64,000 bases of DNA, taken from contig CAYVDN010000001.1 of assembly GCA_964450685.1 (NCBI GenBank), positions 62,001-126,000 on the forward strand, read 5' to 3'. The notes beneath the pieces are model-generated. The model saw nothing but the letters and a program-made list of their open reading frames with translations. It was not told the origin of the DNA and made no database searches. Origin of the DNA: JBAOHV01 sp964450685. Lineage in GTDB: Bacteria; Actinomycetota; Acidimicrobiia; Acidimicrobiales; Microtrichaceae. This document shows positions 40,687-48,935 of the stretch, in pieces; the stretch's first letter is position 1, and each line of letters starts with the position of its first letter. The position numbers and the translations under genes were made by a program.

Positions 40687-40692
40687 TAAGGT
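40687..40692 (+). promoter_or_regulatory. Leaderless -10 (TAAGGT, N7, ATG)
   Basis: TAAGGT is 7 bases before ATG 40700. Confidence 0.45.
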
Positions 40693-40699
40693 AGGGGCC

Positions 40700-41851
40700 A
40701 TGGCCATTAGCACTGCTAATGATAGCTCGATCCGGGATCGAATGTCGCGGTCGGGAGTGGCCGGCCTGGACGAGCTTCTGGGCGCTGGGCTCGCTATTGG
40801 TGACAACGTCGTGTGGGTCGCGGACAGGATCGGTGAAGTGGCGCCGTTCACGCGTGCGTTCTTGGGCGAGCCGGCAGCACTAAAGCGCTCGGTGCACCTC
40901 TCGGGTGCCGAGTACGCGGCACCTGACGTCGAGACGAGGTTCCTCGACGATTTCCCGACGTCCGACGGGCTACAGGCGCACCTGCTCGGCGCCGAGGTGG
41001 GACACGGCGCACGACTGGTCGTCTGGTCCCTCGACGATCTCGTGTCCCACTGGGGTGCCGACGAGGCGGTCGCCTTCTACACCCGGACCTGTCCACGCTT
41101 GTTCGAGCGGGGAACCATCGCCTACTGGAGCGCGACCAGGTCCCTGTGTGGAACCGCCGTCATCGACGCCGTCGCACGTATCGCCCAGTGTGTGTTCGAC
41201 CTGCGGGCCGGTCACCTCCGTGTCCGCAAGGCAGAGGGACGGCCGCTCCAGGTGCAGGGGGCGGTCGCCGCGCTGGACCCTGATACGTCAGGTGTCCTGC
41301 TCGACAGGGAGCACACGTCCGGACGGCTGGGGGAGGGGTTGCGCAGGGTCCGTTCTTCCCGGGGTATGAGTCAGCGTCAGCTCGCCGAGCTCGCCGGCGT
41401 GACGCCCGCGGCGATCTCGCAGGCCGAGTCGGGCCGCCGAGGCCTCTCGCTCGACACGCTCGTGCCGATGTGCGAGCGGCTCGAGATCGGGCTGGACGAG
41501 CTCCTGGGAATCGGACGACCCCCTAGCACCCGTGTCGCACGCCATGACCGACACGACCGGCACGACCACAACGGTTCCGACGATGGCTCGACCGTCAGGC
41601 TGTTCGACGGCGTGGACGATCCGGCCAAGGTCCACATGGTGAAGCTGGCGCCGGGCGAATCGGGGCGGCCGGTGCAGGGGCACAAGGGGCCAGAGATGGT
41701 CCTGGTGGCCGAGGGTCTTGTGCTCGTCGACCTCGGGGAGTCGTCACCCGTGTTGCGAGCTGGGGATGCGCTTAGCGCCACTGACGTGGCGGTGCGGGAG
41801 TGGACGAACCTGTCCGTCGGGACCTCCCGCCTGTTCTGGATCGCAACCTGA
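40700..41851 (+). CDS. Degenerate KaiC-like domain fused to XRE HTH and cupin
   Basis: A 383-residue protein of three parts. Residues 14-200 match a KaiC/RecA-like fold in layout (GVAGLDELLGAGLAIGDNVV; acidic hydrophobic strands ARLVVWSLDD, CVFDLRAG), but the Walker A loop is replaced by ADRIGEVAPF without GxGK[ST]. Residues 212-270 are an XRE HTH (RRVRSSRGMSQRQLAELAGV...QAESGRRG). A His/Asp-rich linker (RHDRHDRHDH, 281-290) leads to a cupin (300-383). It probably acts as a ligand-responsive repressor; a palindrome at its own start suggests autoregulation. Confidence 0.72.
   Translation: MAISTANDSSIRDRMSRSGVAGLDELLGAGLAIGDNVVWVADRIGEVAPFTRAFLGEPAALKRSVHLSGAEYAAPDVETRFLDDFPTSDGLQAHLLGAEVGHGARLVVWSLDDLVSHWGADEAVAFYTRTCPRLFERGTIAYWSATRSLCGTAVIDAVARIAQCVFDLRAGHLRVRKAEGRPLQVQGAVAALDPDTSGVLLDREHTSGRLGEGLRRVRSSRGMSQRQLAELAGVTPAAISQAESGRRGLSLDTLVPMCERLEIGLDELLGIGRPPSTRVARHDRHDRHDHNGSDDGSTVRLFDGVDDPAKVHMVKLAPGESGRPVQGHKGPEMVLVAEGLVLVDLGESSPVLRAGDALSATDVAVREWTNLSVGTSRLFWIAT
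40706..40720. promoter_or_regulatory. Perfect 15-bp palindrome at the start of the KaiC-like/XRE gene
   Basis: ATTAGCA-C-TGCTAAT covers codons 3-7 of the gene and is unusually AT-rich. With the leaderless promoter 14 bases upstream, bound repressor would block initiation. It is likely an autoregulatory XRE site. Confidence 0.6.
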
Positions 41852-41880
41852 TCCGACACGACGCAGCGGTCGGGGTGTCA

Positions 41881-42633
41881 TCAGCACCAGCTGATGTGCA
41901 CCGCGGGTGCCGCGTGACCACTGAGCGCGAGCGCTGCCACGTGGGAGTCACCGACCGCCAGATCGGTCACGGTCGTGAGGATCGAGCGATGCCCGCCATC
42001 GCCGGGCAGGTTGACCGCCGTCGTGACTGTGCCGGTCAGCCCGACAGCGACCGTCGCCGGGTCGACGCCGAGACCAGCGCCGGTCACCTTCAACACGGAC
42101 TCGAGTCGCGCCCATCGGCCGAGACGCGCACGCGAGAGGTCCGAACCAACCGCGCCGGAGGAGTCGGGCGAGGGTCTGACCATGTCCAGCGCAGCCGCGT
42201 CAGCCGGGTGCGTGCCCACCTCGTCGAGGAAGTCGGTGTCGCTGGTGGCGCTGAGCGATTCGACGTCCACTCCGATCGCGGCCGATCCCACTGCCACAGC
42301 CACCAAGCCGTGGGTGTGTGAGATCGACCAATGGATGTGGTCGGGGTCGTCGAGGGAGACGGGTCGGCCGTGCTCGGGTGAACCACAGACGGGGCAGCTG
42401 TCGTTCCCCAGTGCGACTTCTCCCGGGGCGATGCCCAGCCGCTCGGCGAGAGCGTCGCGGAGGCCTAGGTGTGCCACCAGATAGCGCCGACGGTCATCGG
42501 GTCTGCGAAGTGACTCCCAGCGCGCTCGCTCACGGGCGTCGAGATCAACTTCGCGGCCCGACAAGTCCCTCGCCTCGGGGTCCGCGAAGAGGAGCACGGA
42601 GACCCTCTGCTCCGGTGCAGGCTCGATCGGCAT
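41881..42633 (-). CDS. 4'-phosphopantetheinyl transferase (Sfp type)
   Basis: A 250-residue enzyme that moves the 4'-phosphopantetheine of CoA to Ser of carrier proteins. The three Sfp motifs are visible: HWSISHTHGLVAVAV, IGVDVE (Mg site) and WARLESVLKVTGAGL. A Cys pair (CPVCGSPEHG) precedes motif 1, as in EntD-like branches. ATG 42633 is preceded by TAGCCT at 6 bases. The partner synthases are not in this window. Confidence 0.88.
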   Translation of the reverse strand: MPIEPAPEQRVSVLLFADPEARDLSGREVDLDARERARWESLRRPDDRRRYLVAHLGLRDALAERLGIAPGEVALGNDSCPVCGSPEHGRPVSLDDPDHIHWSISHTHGLVAVAVGSAAIGVDVESLSATSDTDFLDEVGTHPADAAALDMVRPSPDSSGAVGSDLSRARLGRWARLESVLKVTGAGLGVDPATVAVGLTGTVTTAVNLPGDGGHRSILTTVTDLAVGDSHVAALALSGHAAPAVHISWC

Positions 42634-42639
42634 CTGGGC

Positions 42640-42645
42640 AGGCTA
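42640..42645 (-). promoter_or_regulatory. Leaderless -10 (TAGCCT, N6, ATG)
   Basis: Minus-strand TAGCCT is 6 bases before ATG 42633. Confidence 0.45.
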
Positions 42646-42684
42646 CGGCGATGGGATGTGGTACGAGGCGACCGACAGACAGAT

Positions 42685-42733
42685 CCATGAATTCATGGTT
42701 GACTGAATTCAGCAACTAGTGAATTATTGAACA
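42685..42733 (+). promoter_or_regulatory. Promoter/operator of the CmtR-like gene
   Basis: A -35 TTGACT (42699-42704) and a -10-like AATTAT (42722-42727) at 17-base spacing end 6 bases before ATG 42734. They are combined with a perfect 14-bp palindrome CCATGAATTCATGG (42685-42698) and CTGAATTCAG (42703-42712) covering the -35 to spacer. This is a textbook place for an ArsR/CmtR operator. Confidence 0.65.
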
Positions 42734-43054
42734 ATGGGCCAGGAGTCGAGCGTCGACCTGAGTGCACTGGCGCGTGTGGGCACTGCGCTGTCGGACGAGA
42801 CGCGCCGGTCGATGCTGGTGGCGCTGCTCGACGGCCCGATCTATCCCTCAGAGCTTGCGGACCGACTCGGACTGTCGCGATCGAACGTCTCGAACCACCT
42901 TGCTTGTCTCCGCGGGTGCGGACTGGTGGTCGCCGAGGCGGAAGGGCGTCGTCAGCGGTACCGGTTGTGCGATCCACGCCTGGCGCATGCGTTGACGGAC
43001 CTTTGCGGTCTGGTCCTGCCGGAAGAACAGTGCCTCCAGTCGGAGGCGTCGTGA
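42734..43054 (+). CDS. CmtR-like ArsR/SmtB metal sensor
   Basis: A 106-residue winged-helix repressor. Its Cys58 and Cys62 in NHLACLRGCGLV and Cys100 near the C-terminus correspond to the Cd(II)/Pb(II) ligands Cys57, Cys61 and Cys102 of mycobacterial CmtR. The recognition helix (SRSNVSNHLACLR) carries the sensor cysteines, as in CmtR. It is translationally coupled (GTGA) to the CDF transporter, so it likely derepresses efflux when Cd, Pb or Zn rises. Confidence 0.88.
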   Translation: MGQESSVDLSALARVGTALSDETRRSMLVALLDGPIYPSELADRLGLSRSNVSNHLACLRGCGLVVAEAEGRRQRYRLCDPRLAHALTDLCGLVLPEEQCLQSEAS

Positions 43055-44022
43055 CCGGCCACGACCACGGCGGTCACGCTCATCACGGCCACGGCCACGG
43101 CCAGTTGAGCGGTGCCACCGGTGACCAGCTCGCCCGTCAGCGGCGGGCGCTGTGGATCTCGGTCGGGGCCAACGGCGTGCTGTTGGCCGTGCAGGTCGTC
43201 ATCGGACTGGTCGTCGGATCCCTGGCGCTGCTAGCCGACTCGCTCCACAACGCGAGCGACGTGGTGGCGCTGGTGGTGGCTCTCATCGGCCAGGCGCTCG
43301 CCGCCAGGCCACCGACGTCGCGGCGTAGCTACGGCCTGGCCCGCGCAGAGGTCCTGGCAGCGCTGCTGAACGGCACGGTCCTGGTGGCGCTGACCATCTG
43401 GGTGGTGGTGGAGGCGGTGCGTCGCTTCTCCGATCCACCCGATCTATCGGCGGTTCCCCTCGCCGTGGTCGGACTCGTAGGTCTGGTCGTCAACGGCGCG
43501 AGCGCCTGGTTGCTGAGCCGATCGGCAGACGGCAACCTCAACCTGCGCGCCGCGTTCTGGCACCTGGTGGCGGATGCTCTCGGCTCCTTCGGCGTGGTCG
43601 TGGCCGCAGCGGCGGTCTGGTGGTTCGATGCCGGTTGGGTCGATCCGGCCGTCTCGATCCTCATCTCTGTCCTGGTGCTCATCGGGGTCTGGCGCCTACT
43701 GGTCGACACGGTCGGTGTCCTGCTCGAGTCGACCCCGGCAGGGATCGACGTCGACGAGGTGAGTGCTGCGCTCGCCGAGCTATCGGGTGTGCGAGCCGCA
43801 CATCACCTGCACATCTGGGCCGTCGATTCCCGGACGGTCGCGCTCACCGCGCACCTGAGCATGGACGACGGAATCGATCTGCACCGGGCACAGCAGGTGA
43901 CCACGGCCGCTCGAACGATGCTCGCCGAACGGTTCGGTATCGATCACGCGACGCTGGAGAGCGAGTGCCACGACTGCGACGCACCCGATCACCTGCATAG
44001 GTTGACCAATATAAATCTGTAA
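43051..44022 (+). CDS. Cation diffusion facilitator (Zn/Cd efflux)
   Basis: A 323-residue CzcD-type transporter. The N-terminus is a His-rich cytosolic tail (HDHGGHAHHGHGHG). Six transmembrane helices follow, with the metal sites DSLHNASD in TM2 and HLVADALG in TM5 (both HxxxD, the zinc-preferring form), and a C-terminal cytosolic domain holding HHLHIWAV and a CHDCD Cys pair. It exports divalent metals by H+ antiport. GTG 43051 overlaps the CmtR stop. Confidence 0.92.
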   Translation: MTGHDHGGHAHHGHGHGQLSGATGDQLARQRRALWISVGANGVLLAVQVVIGLVVGSLALLADSLHNASDVVALVVALIGQALAARPPTSRRSYGLARAEVLAALLNGTVLVALTIWVVVEAVRRFSDPPDLSAVPLAVVGLVGLVVNGASAWLLSRSADGNLNLRAAFWHLVADALGSFGVVVAAAAVWWFDAGWVDPAVSILISVLVLIGVWRLLVDTVGVLLESTPAGIDVDEVSAALAELSGVRAAHHLHIWAVDSRTVALTAHLSMDDGIDLHRAQQVTTAARTMLAERFGIDHATLESECHDCDAPDHLHRLTNINL

Positions 44023-44036
44023 GCCAATATTTCTTG
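44002..44036 (+). promoter_or_regulatory. Promoter of the TetR gene inside the CDF 3' end
   Basis: TTGACC (44002-44007), 17 bases, then CAATAT (44025-44030) ends 6 bases before GTG 44037, so the transcript would be leaderless. CCAATAT is repeated at 44006-44012 and 44024-44030. Confidence 0.6.
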
Positions 44037-44633
44037 GTGGCCACCCAGGAGGAACGACGCGCCGACACCCGTCGTCGCCTGCTCGACGCGGCAGCTGAGC
44101 TCTTCTCCGAGCGCGGGGTGGACGGAACCTCCATCGACGCGATCGCCCAGCGTGCCGATCGGACGTCCGGTGCCGTCTACGACCACTTCGGAGGCAAGGA
44201 CGGCATCCTGCTGGCGCTGCTCGACAGCTGGGTGAGCGACGTCGGCGCCGTAATAGGCGCCGAGCTCGCAACCGCGTCGACGATCGACGACCGCCTGGCA
44301 GTGCTGTGGCGCAACGTCTCCGCTCCAGCGGTCGGTGACGGCCGCTGGATGACCCTCGAGTTCGAGCTGTGGGCCCACGCTGCGCGCAACCCCGAGCTCC
44401 GTGAGCACCTCACGCGTCGCTACCGCGGTGCATGGAGGGGAATCGTCGCTTCGACCGGTGACGAGGCGTCACAGGACCCGGCTGTAGGCCCAGCCGTGAT
44501 CGGCCTGCTCTTCGGGCTCGAGATGATGCGCCGGATCGACCCCGAGAGGGTCACCGACGAGATGGCTGTCACGGCGCTGCGAAGCGTCGTCGACGGATTC
44601 AGCCGACACCCGATGGTGTCGACCGACAGGTGA
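44037..44633 (+). CDS. TetR-family transcriptional regulator
   Basis: A 198-residue regulator with a standard N-terminal TetR HTH (RRLLDAAAELFSERGVDGTS, GAVYDHFGGKDGILLAL, residues about 12-60) and a helical ligand domain. The target cannot be stated; the next gene downstream, an NMO-like enzyme, starts 12 bases later and is a candidate partner. GTG 44037 is supported by promoter spacing; TTG 44034 is an alternative. Confidence 0.85.
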   Translation: MATQEERRADTRRRLLDAAAELFSERGVDGTSIDAIAQRADRTSGAVYDHFGGKDGILLALLDSWVSDVGAVIGAELATASTIDDRLAVLWRNVSAPAVGDGRWMTLEFELWAHAARNPELREHLTRRYRGAWRGIVASTGDEASQDPAVGPAVIGLLFGLEMMRRIDPERVTDEMAVTALRSVVDGFSRHPMVSTDR

Positions 44634-44645
44634 AAGGACACACCG

Positions 44646-45785
44646 ATGCGTACCCCTATCTGCGACGAGCTGGGGATCGAGTTCCCGATCTTCGCCTTCA
44701 CCCACTGCCGCGATGTCGTCGTGGCAGTCTCCAAGGCCGGTGGCTTCGGGGTGCTCGGCGCCGTCGGCTACTCGCCCGAACAGCTCGAGGTGGAGCTGAA
44801 CTGGATCGACGAGCACATCGGCGACCACCCCTACGGCGTCGACATCGTCATACCGAACAAGTACGAGGGCATGGACGCCGACATGTCCGCCGATGACCTG
44901 GCCAAGATGCTCCGGGACATGGTTCCCCAGCAGCATCTGGACTTCGCCCGCAAGCTCATGACGGACCACGGAGTGCCGCTTCCAGAGGGTGAGGACGACA
45001 ACTCCCTCCAGCTGATCGGATGGACCGAGGCGACGGCGACCCCCCAGGTCGAGGTGGCGTTGCGTCACCCGAAAATGACACTGATCGCCAACGCGCTGGG
45101 CACACCACCCAAGGACATGATCGACCACATCCACGCCGAGGGCCGCAAGGTCGCCGCGCTCTGTGGATCTCCCTATCAGGCCATGAAGCACGCCGACGCG
45201 GACGTCGACATCATCATCGCCCAGGGCGGCGAGGGCGGCGGTCACTGCGGTGAGGTCGGCTCCATCGTGCTGTGGCCCCAGGCCGTCAAGGCTGTCGCCC
45301 CCCGCCCGGTTCTGGCAGCCGGCGGGATCGGCAGCGGCGAGCAGATCGCGGCGGCGCTCGCTCTCGGCTGTCAGGGAGCGTGGACCGGTTCGCAGTGGCT
45401 CATGGTCGAGGAGGCCGAGAACACCCCCGTGCAGCAACAGGCCTACATCGACGCCAGCTCGCGTGACACCGTGCGTTCCCGGTCGTTCACCGGCAAGCCG
45501 TGTCGCATGCTCCGCAACGACTGGACCGAGGCGTGGGAGAACCCGGACAACCCCGATCCGCTCGGCATGCCGCTGCAGTACATGGTCTCGGGCATCGCTG
45601 TTGCTGCCACCCACAAGTACCCCGACCAGACCGTCGACGTGGCGTTCAACCCAGTCGGCCAGGTCGTCGGCCAGTTCGAGAAGGTCGAGAAGACAGCGGC
45701 GGTCATCGAGCGCTGGGTGAACGAGTACCTCGAGGCGACGTCGCACCTCGACGCGCTCAACGAGGCGGCGGCCAACGCCGGCTGA
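44646..45785 (+). CDS. Nitronate monooxygenase-like FMN enzyme
   Basis: A 379-residue TIM-barrel flavoprotein of the 2-nitropropane dioxygenase family. The opening TPICDELGIEFPIFAFT...GGFGVLGAVGY, the phosphate-binding AQGGEGGGHCGEVGS, and VLAAGGIGSGEQIAAALALG are the family FMN-site segments. Known members oxidise nitronates; close relatives act on other electron-poor substrates. GAAAGGA precedes ATG 44646. It is followed by a strong bidirectional hairpin. Confidence 0.85.
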   Translation: MRTPICDELGIEFPIFAFTHCRDVVVAVSKAGGFGVLGAVGYSPEQLEVELNWIDEHIGDHPYGVDIVIPNKYEGMDADMSADDLAKMLRDMVPQQHLDFARKLMTDHGVPLPEGEDDNSLQLIGWTEATATPQVEVALRHPKMTLIANALGTPPKDMIDHIHAEGRKVAALCGSPYQAMKHADADVDIIIAQGGEGGGHCGEVGSIVLWPQAVKAVAPRPVLAAGGIGSGEQIAAALALGCQGAWTGSQWLMVEEAENTPVQQQAYIDASSRDTVRSRSFTGKPCRMLRNDWTEAWENPDNPDPLGMPLQYMVSGIAVAATHKYPDQTVDVAFNPVGQVVGQFEKVEKTAAVIERWVNEYLEATSHLDALNEAAANAG

Positions 45786-45796
45786 GTGGATGCTCG

Positions 45797-45830
45797 GGGT
45801 TCCTGCCCTGTCGAGGTAGGGCAGGAACCC
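45797..45830. terminator. Strong bidirectional hairpin terminator
   Basis: A perfect 13-bp stem, GGGTTCCTGCCCT (45797-45809) with AGGGCAGGAACCC (45818-45830), encloses an 8-base loop between two convergent stop codons 65 bases apart. Confidence 0.85.
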
Positions 45831-45850
45831 GGGGGCGCCGCTCCGGAGCC

Positions 45851-46381
45851 CTACTTCTTGAGTGGGCGCAACTGCTCGCGCAGCGCGTCGACCTGGGCGA
45901 TGATCCAGTCGACCAACGGCCCGGCGGTCACCGCGTGGCCCTGGACGTATTGGTCCAGGTCGACCAGGTGGTAGGTGCGAGCGTTGACCGTGTTCAGCTG
46001 GTGGTTGACCCGCACCTCGCCCGCCACCGGCAGCTTGAACAGGTTCGCCAGATCGGTGCGCCACATCGTGGCCAGGTCGTCGGGATCGGAGACCTTGTTG
46101 CGCATCTCGGCGGTGAACCCGACCATCGTCTTCGATCCCATCGCCTGGGTCAGTGCACCTGAGCCGCTACGGCGGTCGACCACCAGATATACCGCTGACA
46201 GCACCGGGTCACCCGGGAGCTTGAAGCCCATCTGCTGGCGGTCCGAGTGCGCGACGATCCGGTGGCAACGCCACCCCCGGTGTGACAGACCGCGGATGAT
46301 CTCGCCGCAGATGATCTCGTCCTTCGACTCGCGCAGCTCCGACTTGTGCGCGTAGTTCGCCATCGAGTTGAACAGGCCCAT
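45851..46381 (-). CDS. Hypothetical protein, YbjN/T3S-chaperone-like in outline
   Basis: A 176-residue cytosolic protein of mixed strands and helices. The end of the protein (YHLVDLDQYVQG, then VDWIIAQVDALREQL) has the same order of an LDxYV segment followed by a long final helix as the protein encoded just upstream, suggesting the pair are paralogs of a YbjN-like fold. ATG 46381 follows GGGAGCTGAAG 2 bases after the neighbour's stop. The function is unknown. Confidence 0.65.
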   Translation of the reverse strand: MGLFNSMANYAHKSELRESKDEIICGEIIRGLSHRGWRCHRIVAHSDRQQMGFKLPGDPVLSAVYLVVDRRSGSGALTQAMGSKTMVGFTAEMRNKVSDPDDLATMWRTDLANLFKLPVAGEVRVNHQLNTVNARTYHLVDLDQYVQGHAVTAGPLVDWIIAQVDALREQLRPLKK

Positions 46382-46383
46382 CT

Positions 46384-47307
46384 TCAGCTCCCGAATCGTG
46401 ACTGGACGAACATCTTCATCGTGTAGACGACCGACGCCAGGTGACGGCGCAACAGGTCGTGGTCGACCGCCAGGTCCTCGGACACGTAGCGGTCGAGCTC
46501 GAGCAGCAGGTCGATCTGCGCGTACACGTAACCCGACGACAGGTCTGCGTCGAAGGTCACCGTGCCCGGTTCGGGGGAGAGCACGAGGTTGCTCTGCATC
46601 TCCTGGCGGATCGCCTGGCCTACCTTGTTGAACTCCTTGACCCGCTGGCCGTAGCCGATGATCGCCGAGGCACGATGCCCGATCATCTTCGCCGAGGCGA
46701 CATCCGGCGTCAGGTGCTCGAGGGCGACCGTGACCCGTGCGTGGGTGTCGGGCTCCTCGAAGCGCAGCTGGTGATGAGCGGCAGTCGCGGTCGAGCCCAC
46801 GTTGGCGCCACCGGTGGTCGTCGTGGTCGTTCCTACCGCCGGATCGGCAGCGACTGCGCCATACAGGGCGCCTGCGGTCTCCAGGTCGATCAGCACGAAG
46901 CCGCAGTCGACGAGTGCTGTGATGACTCCGCCGAGTGTCGTCTCGTCGATCGACGTGGCGAACTCGGTCTCCTTGTAGAGCTCCCAGCTTCGGCTGACCA
47001 GCCCGATGAACTCGTCGTCGAGCTCTTGGTCGGTCAACCCGCTCATGAGCGCTTCCGACGCGCTCATCGGGGCTCCGCCGGACGTCGGTGCCCCAGCGAC
47101 GGGAGTCGTGGTTGGGGAGGATCCGCCGAGATCTGCTCCGGCGACCTGGTCGAGCGGCTGCCAGGCCGGCGCGCCGTCCCACCACACCTGGGTGGACGGC
47201 GGGATCTGCGCGGCTCTGACCCGGGCCAGGACGGTGTCCCACGGCTCCGGTCCCTGTTGGTTGCCTGAGGTGTCGATCCAGTGGACCGGTGTCTGGGAAT
47301 CTGGCAT
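46384..47307 (-). CDS. GYF_2 (DUF4339) domain protein with YbjN-like C-terminus
   Basis: A 307-residue protein. Residues 7-52 are a GYF_2 domain (HWIDTSGNQQGPEPWD...TQVWWDGAPAWQPL), a protein-binding module. A Pro/Thr/Gly linker follows to about residue 85. The remaining 220 residues fold as alpha/beta with a Thr/Gly-rich insert, ending QIDLLLELDRYVSED and a long helix. ATG 47307 follows GGAGGAG. It is co-transcribed with the 176-residue neighbour and probably forms a complex with it. Confidence 0.7.
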   Translation of the reverse strand: MPDSQTPVHWIDTSGNQQGPEPWDTVLARVRAAQIPPSTQVWWDGAPAWQPLDQVAGADLGGSSPTTTPVAGAPTSGGAPMSASEALMSGLTDQELDDEFIGLVSRSWELYKETEFATSIDETTLGGVITALVDCGFVLIDLETAGALYGAVAADPAVGTTTTTTGGANVGSTATAAHHQLRFEEPDTHARVTVALEHLTPDVASAKMIGHRASAIIGYGQRVKEFNKVGQAIRQEMQSNLVLSPEPGTVTFDADLSSGYVYAQIDLLLELDRYVSEDLAVDHDLLRRHLASVVYTMKMFVQSRFGS

Positions 47308-47353
47308 CTGCTCCTCCGTCTTGGACGACCGAGCAGAAGATAACGCCCTGTGC

Positions 47354-48919
47354 TCAGCCGGGTATGCGATCCGGGTGGGAGTACTCGGCCATCGCGGCGC
47401 GGTCCGCGTCCAGCATGTATCCGTCCTCGGCATTGCCGTCGACGGCAGCGTCGTAGCTGTCCTGGTATGCGGCGGCGTCGGGGTAGAGGGCCGCAAGACG
47501 GTCGGCCGACAGCGGCACGGTAGAGCCGAGCAGCTGGCACATGAGCTGATCGGAGGGACCCGGTTCACCCGAGAGCACCACGACGGGGACATCGACCGGC
47601 GCGAGTCGCAATCCCCCCACTGCCAGCCCGTCGCTGTCACGAGCGATCGTCGGTTCGGAGGCATCTTCATCGAGTTCGAGCAACGGTGCTGTCGGCGGCG
47701 GATCCCCACCGGCGACCCAGGCGGCGAAGTGGTGGAACGCAGCCTTCGCCGCGATGTGCATCGGGCCGTCGTTGATGGGAACCCCGCAGTTGAGCAGCGC
47801 GGACGCTGCGCCAAGCATCCGCTTGTCGGCGTGCGCAGTACCAGCAACCTCCCACAGGCTGAAGGTGTCGCTGTCGGGTTGACGCACGGCCGACGAGTTG
47901 AGCAGACCGGTGACATCACCCTCGGACTGGAGCATCATCACCGGCGCTCGGAGGTCATCGCGCATCAGCGCCTCGGTGCCGCCGAACGAGCTGGCGAGAT
48001 CCGCGTATTCATCCGGTCCCACCACAGGCAGCGCCATCGAACCGCGGCTGTGCACGAAGAACCCGTCGAAGGCGAGCGTCAGGGGCTGAACGCCGTTGTA
48101 GTAGGTCACCAAGGCCATCGCGGACTGGGACTCGCCCGCAGCGAGAACGTGTTCGGGAGCGGTCCCCCCGAGCCCGTCTCCGGAGCGAAGTGCCCGTGCC
48201 ACCTGGGTGTAGATGTCGAACGAATAGGCATCGCCGGGGTGGTCGAGCGAGCCGTAACGAGCCGGATCGGAGTTGACCAGGCCCTTGCCCAGGAAGCCCT
48301 CGGCTCCAGGGATCGAGACGAGCACCTGGCCGCCCTCGACGCCGATCAGCTGGGCGGACAGACCGACCCAGGCGTGGCCCTGACGGATCAGCTCCTCGTG
48401 CAGGTTCGACCATTCGGGATCGGCGTCCAGGCCGCCGCTGACGTTGAGCCACTCGAGCACCACCGTGCCGCTGAAGTCGTCGGGGTCGGTCGGGCGCCTG
48501 ACAAGTGCACGGGTGCGGTACGCAGCTGGCGCCTCGTCCACCTCTGTGAAGGTCCACCGTCCGTCCTCGGTCCATTCAGGCCCGGGGTCGTAGCGGACCG
48601 CCTCGCCGGCAGCGATCAGCTCGGTCTGGGTGTAGCCGAGAGCGGCCAGGTCCTGGCTGGCAAGTGAGCCGATGAACGGACCGGCTCCGCCAACGAGTTC
48701 CTCGCTCAGATCGGCAGCTGGCCCGTCCGGTCGCTCTGTGGTTGCGTCCGCCTGCGAGGTCGACGATTGGTCGTCGTCGGGGAGTGCGCCGCCGACGTCG
48801 TCCGCGACCTGCTCGCCGGCACAGCCGGCCAGGACGAGCAGCCCCGCCAGCACACAGGCCGCCGTGCGCCGCAGCCCGACCGATCCCCTAAGCCGTCGAA
48901 CGGACGCGACGAGTCTCAT
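47354..48919 (-). CDS. Lipoprotein with alpha/beta-hydrolase domain
   Basis: A 521-residue exported lipoprotein. A basic N-terminus and hydrophobic core lead to the lipobox LVLAGC (about residue 34), then an acidic Ser/Thr/Asp linker (40-70). The catalytic domain belongs to the Abhydrolase-10 type: nucleophile in GESQSAMAL, with Asp/His probably near DVTGLL and AHADKR, and VVLEWLNVSGG as a family landmark. It is predicted to be tethered to the outer membrane face; the substrate is unknown. ATG 48919 is used, since longer starts precede the signal peptide. Confidence 0.8.
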   Translation of the reverse strand: MRLVASVRRLRGSVGLRRTAACVLAGLLVLAGCAGEQVADDVGGALPDDDQSSTSQADATTERPDGPAADLSEELVGGAGPFIGSLASQDLAALGYTQTELIAAGEAVRYDPGPEWTEDGRWTFTEVDEAPAAYRTRALVRRPTDPDDFSGTVVLEWLNVSGGLDADPEWSNLHEELIRQGHAWVGLSAQLIGVEGGQVLVSIPGAEGFLGKGLVNSDPARYGSLDHPGDAYSFDIYTQVARALRSGDGLGGTAPEHVLAAGESQSAMALVTYYNGVQPLTLAFDGFFVHSRGSMALPVVGPDEYADLASSFGGTEALMRDDLRAPVMMLQSEGDVTGLLNSSAVRQPDSDTFSLWEVAGTAHADKRMLGAASALLNCGVPINDGPMHIAAKAAFHHFAAWVAGGDPPPTAPLLELDEDASEPTIARDSDGLAVGGLRLAPVDVPVVVLSGEPGPSDQLMCQLLGSTVPLSADRLAALYPDAAAYQDSYDAAVDGNAEDGYMLDADRAAMAEYSHPDRIPG

Positions 48920-48935
48920 TGTTCCCCCGAGAGAT

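Noticed and set aside
47006..48667. Long plus-strand open frame opposite the GYF_2 and lipoprotein genes
   Set aside because: Antisense shadow spanning two real genes and their intergenic gap; no recognisable domain.
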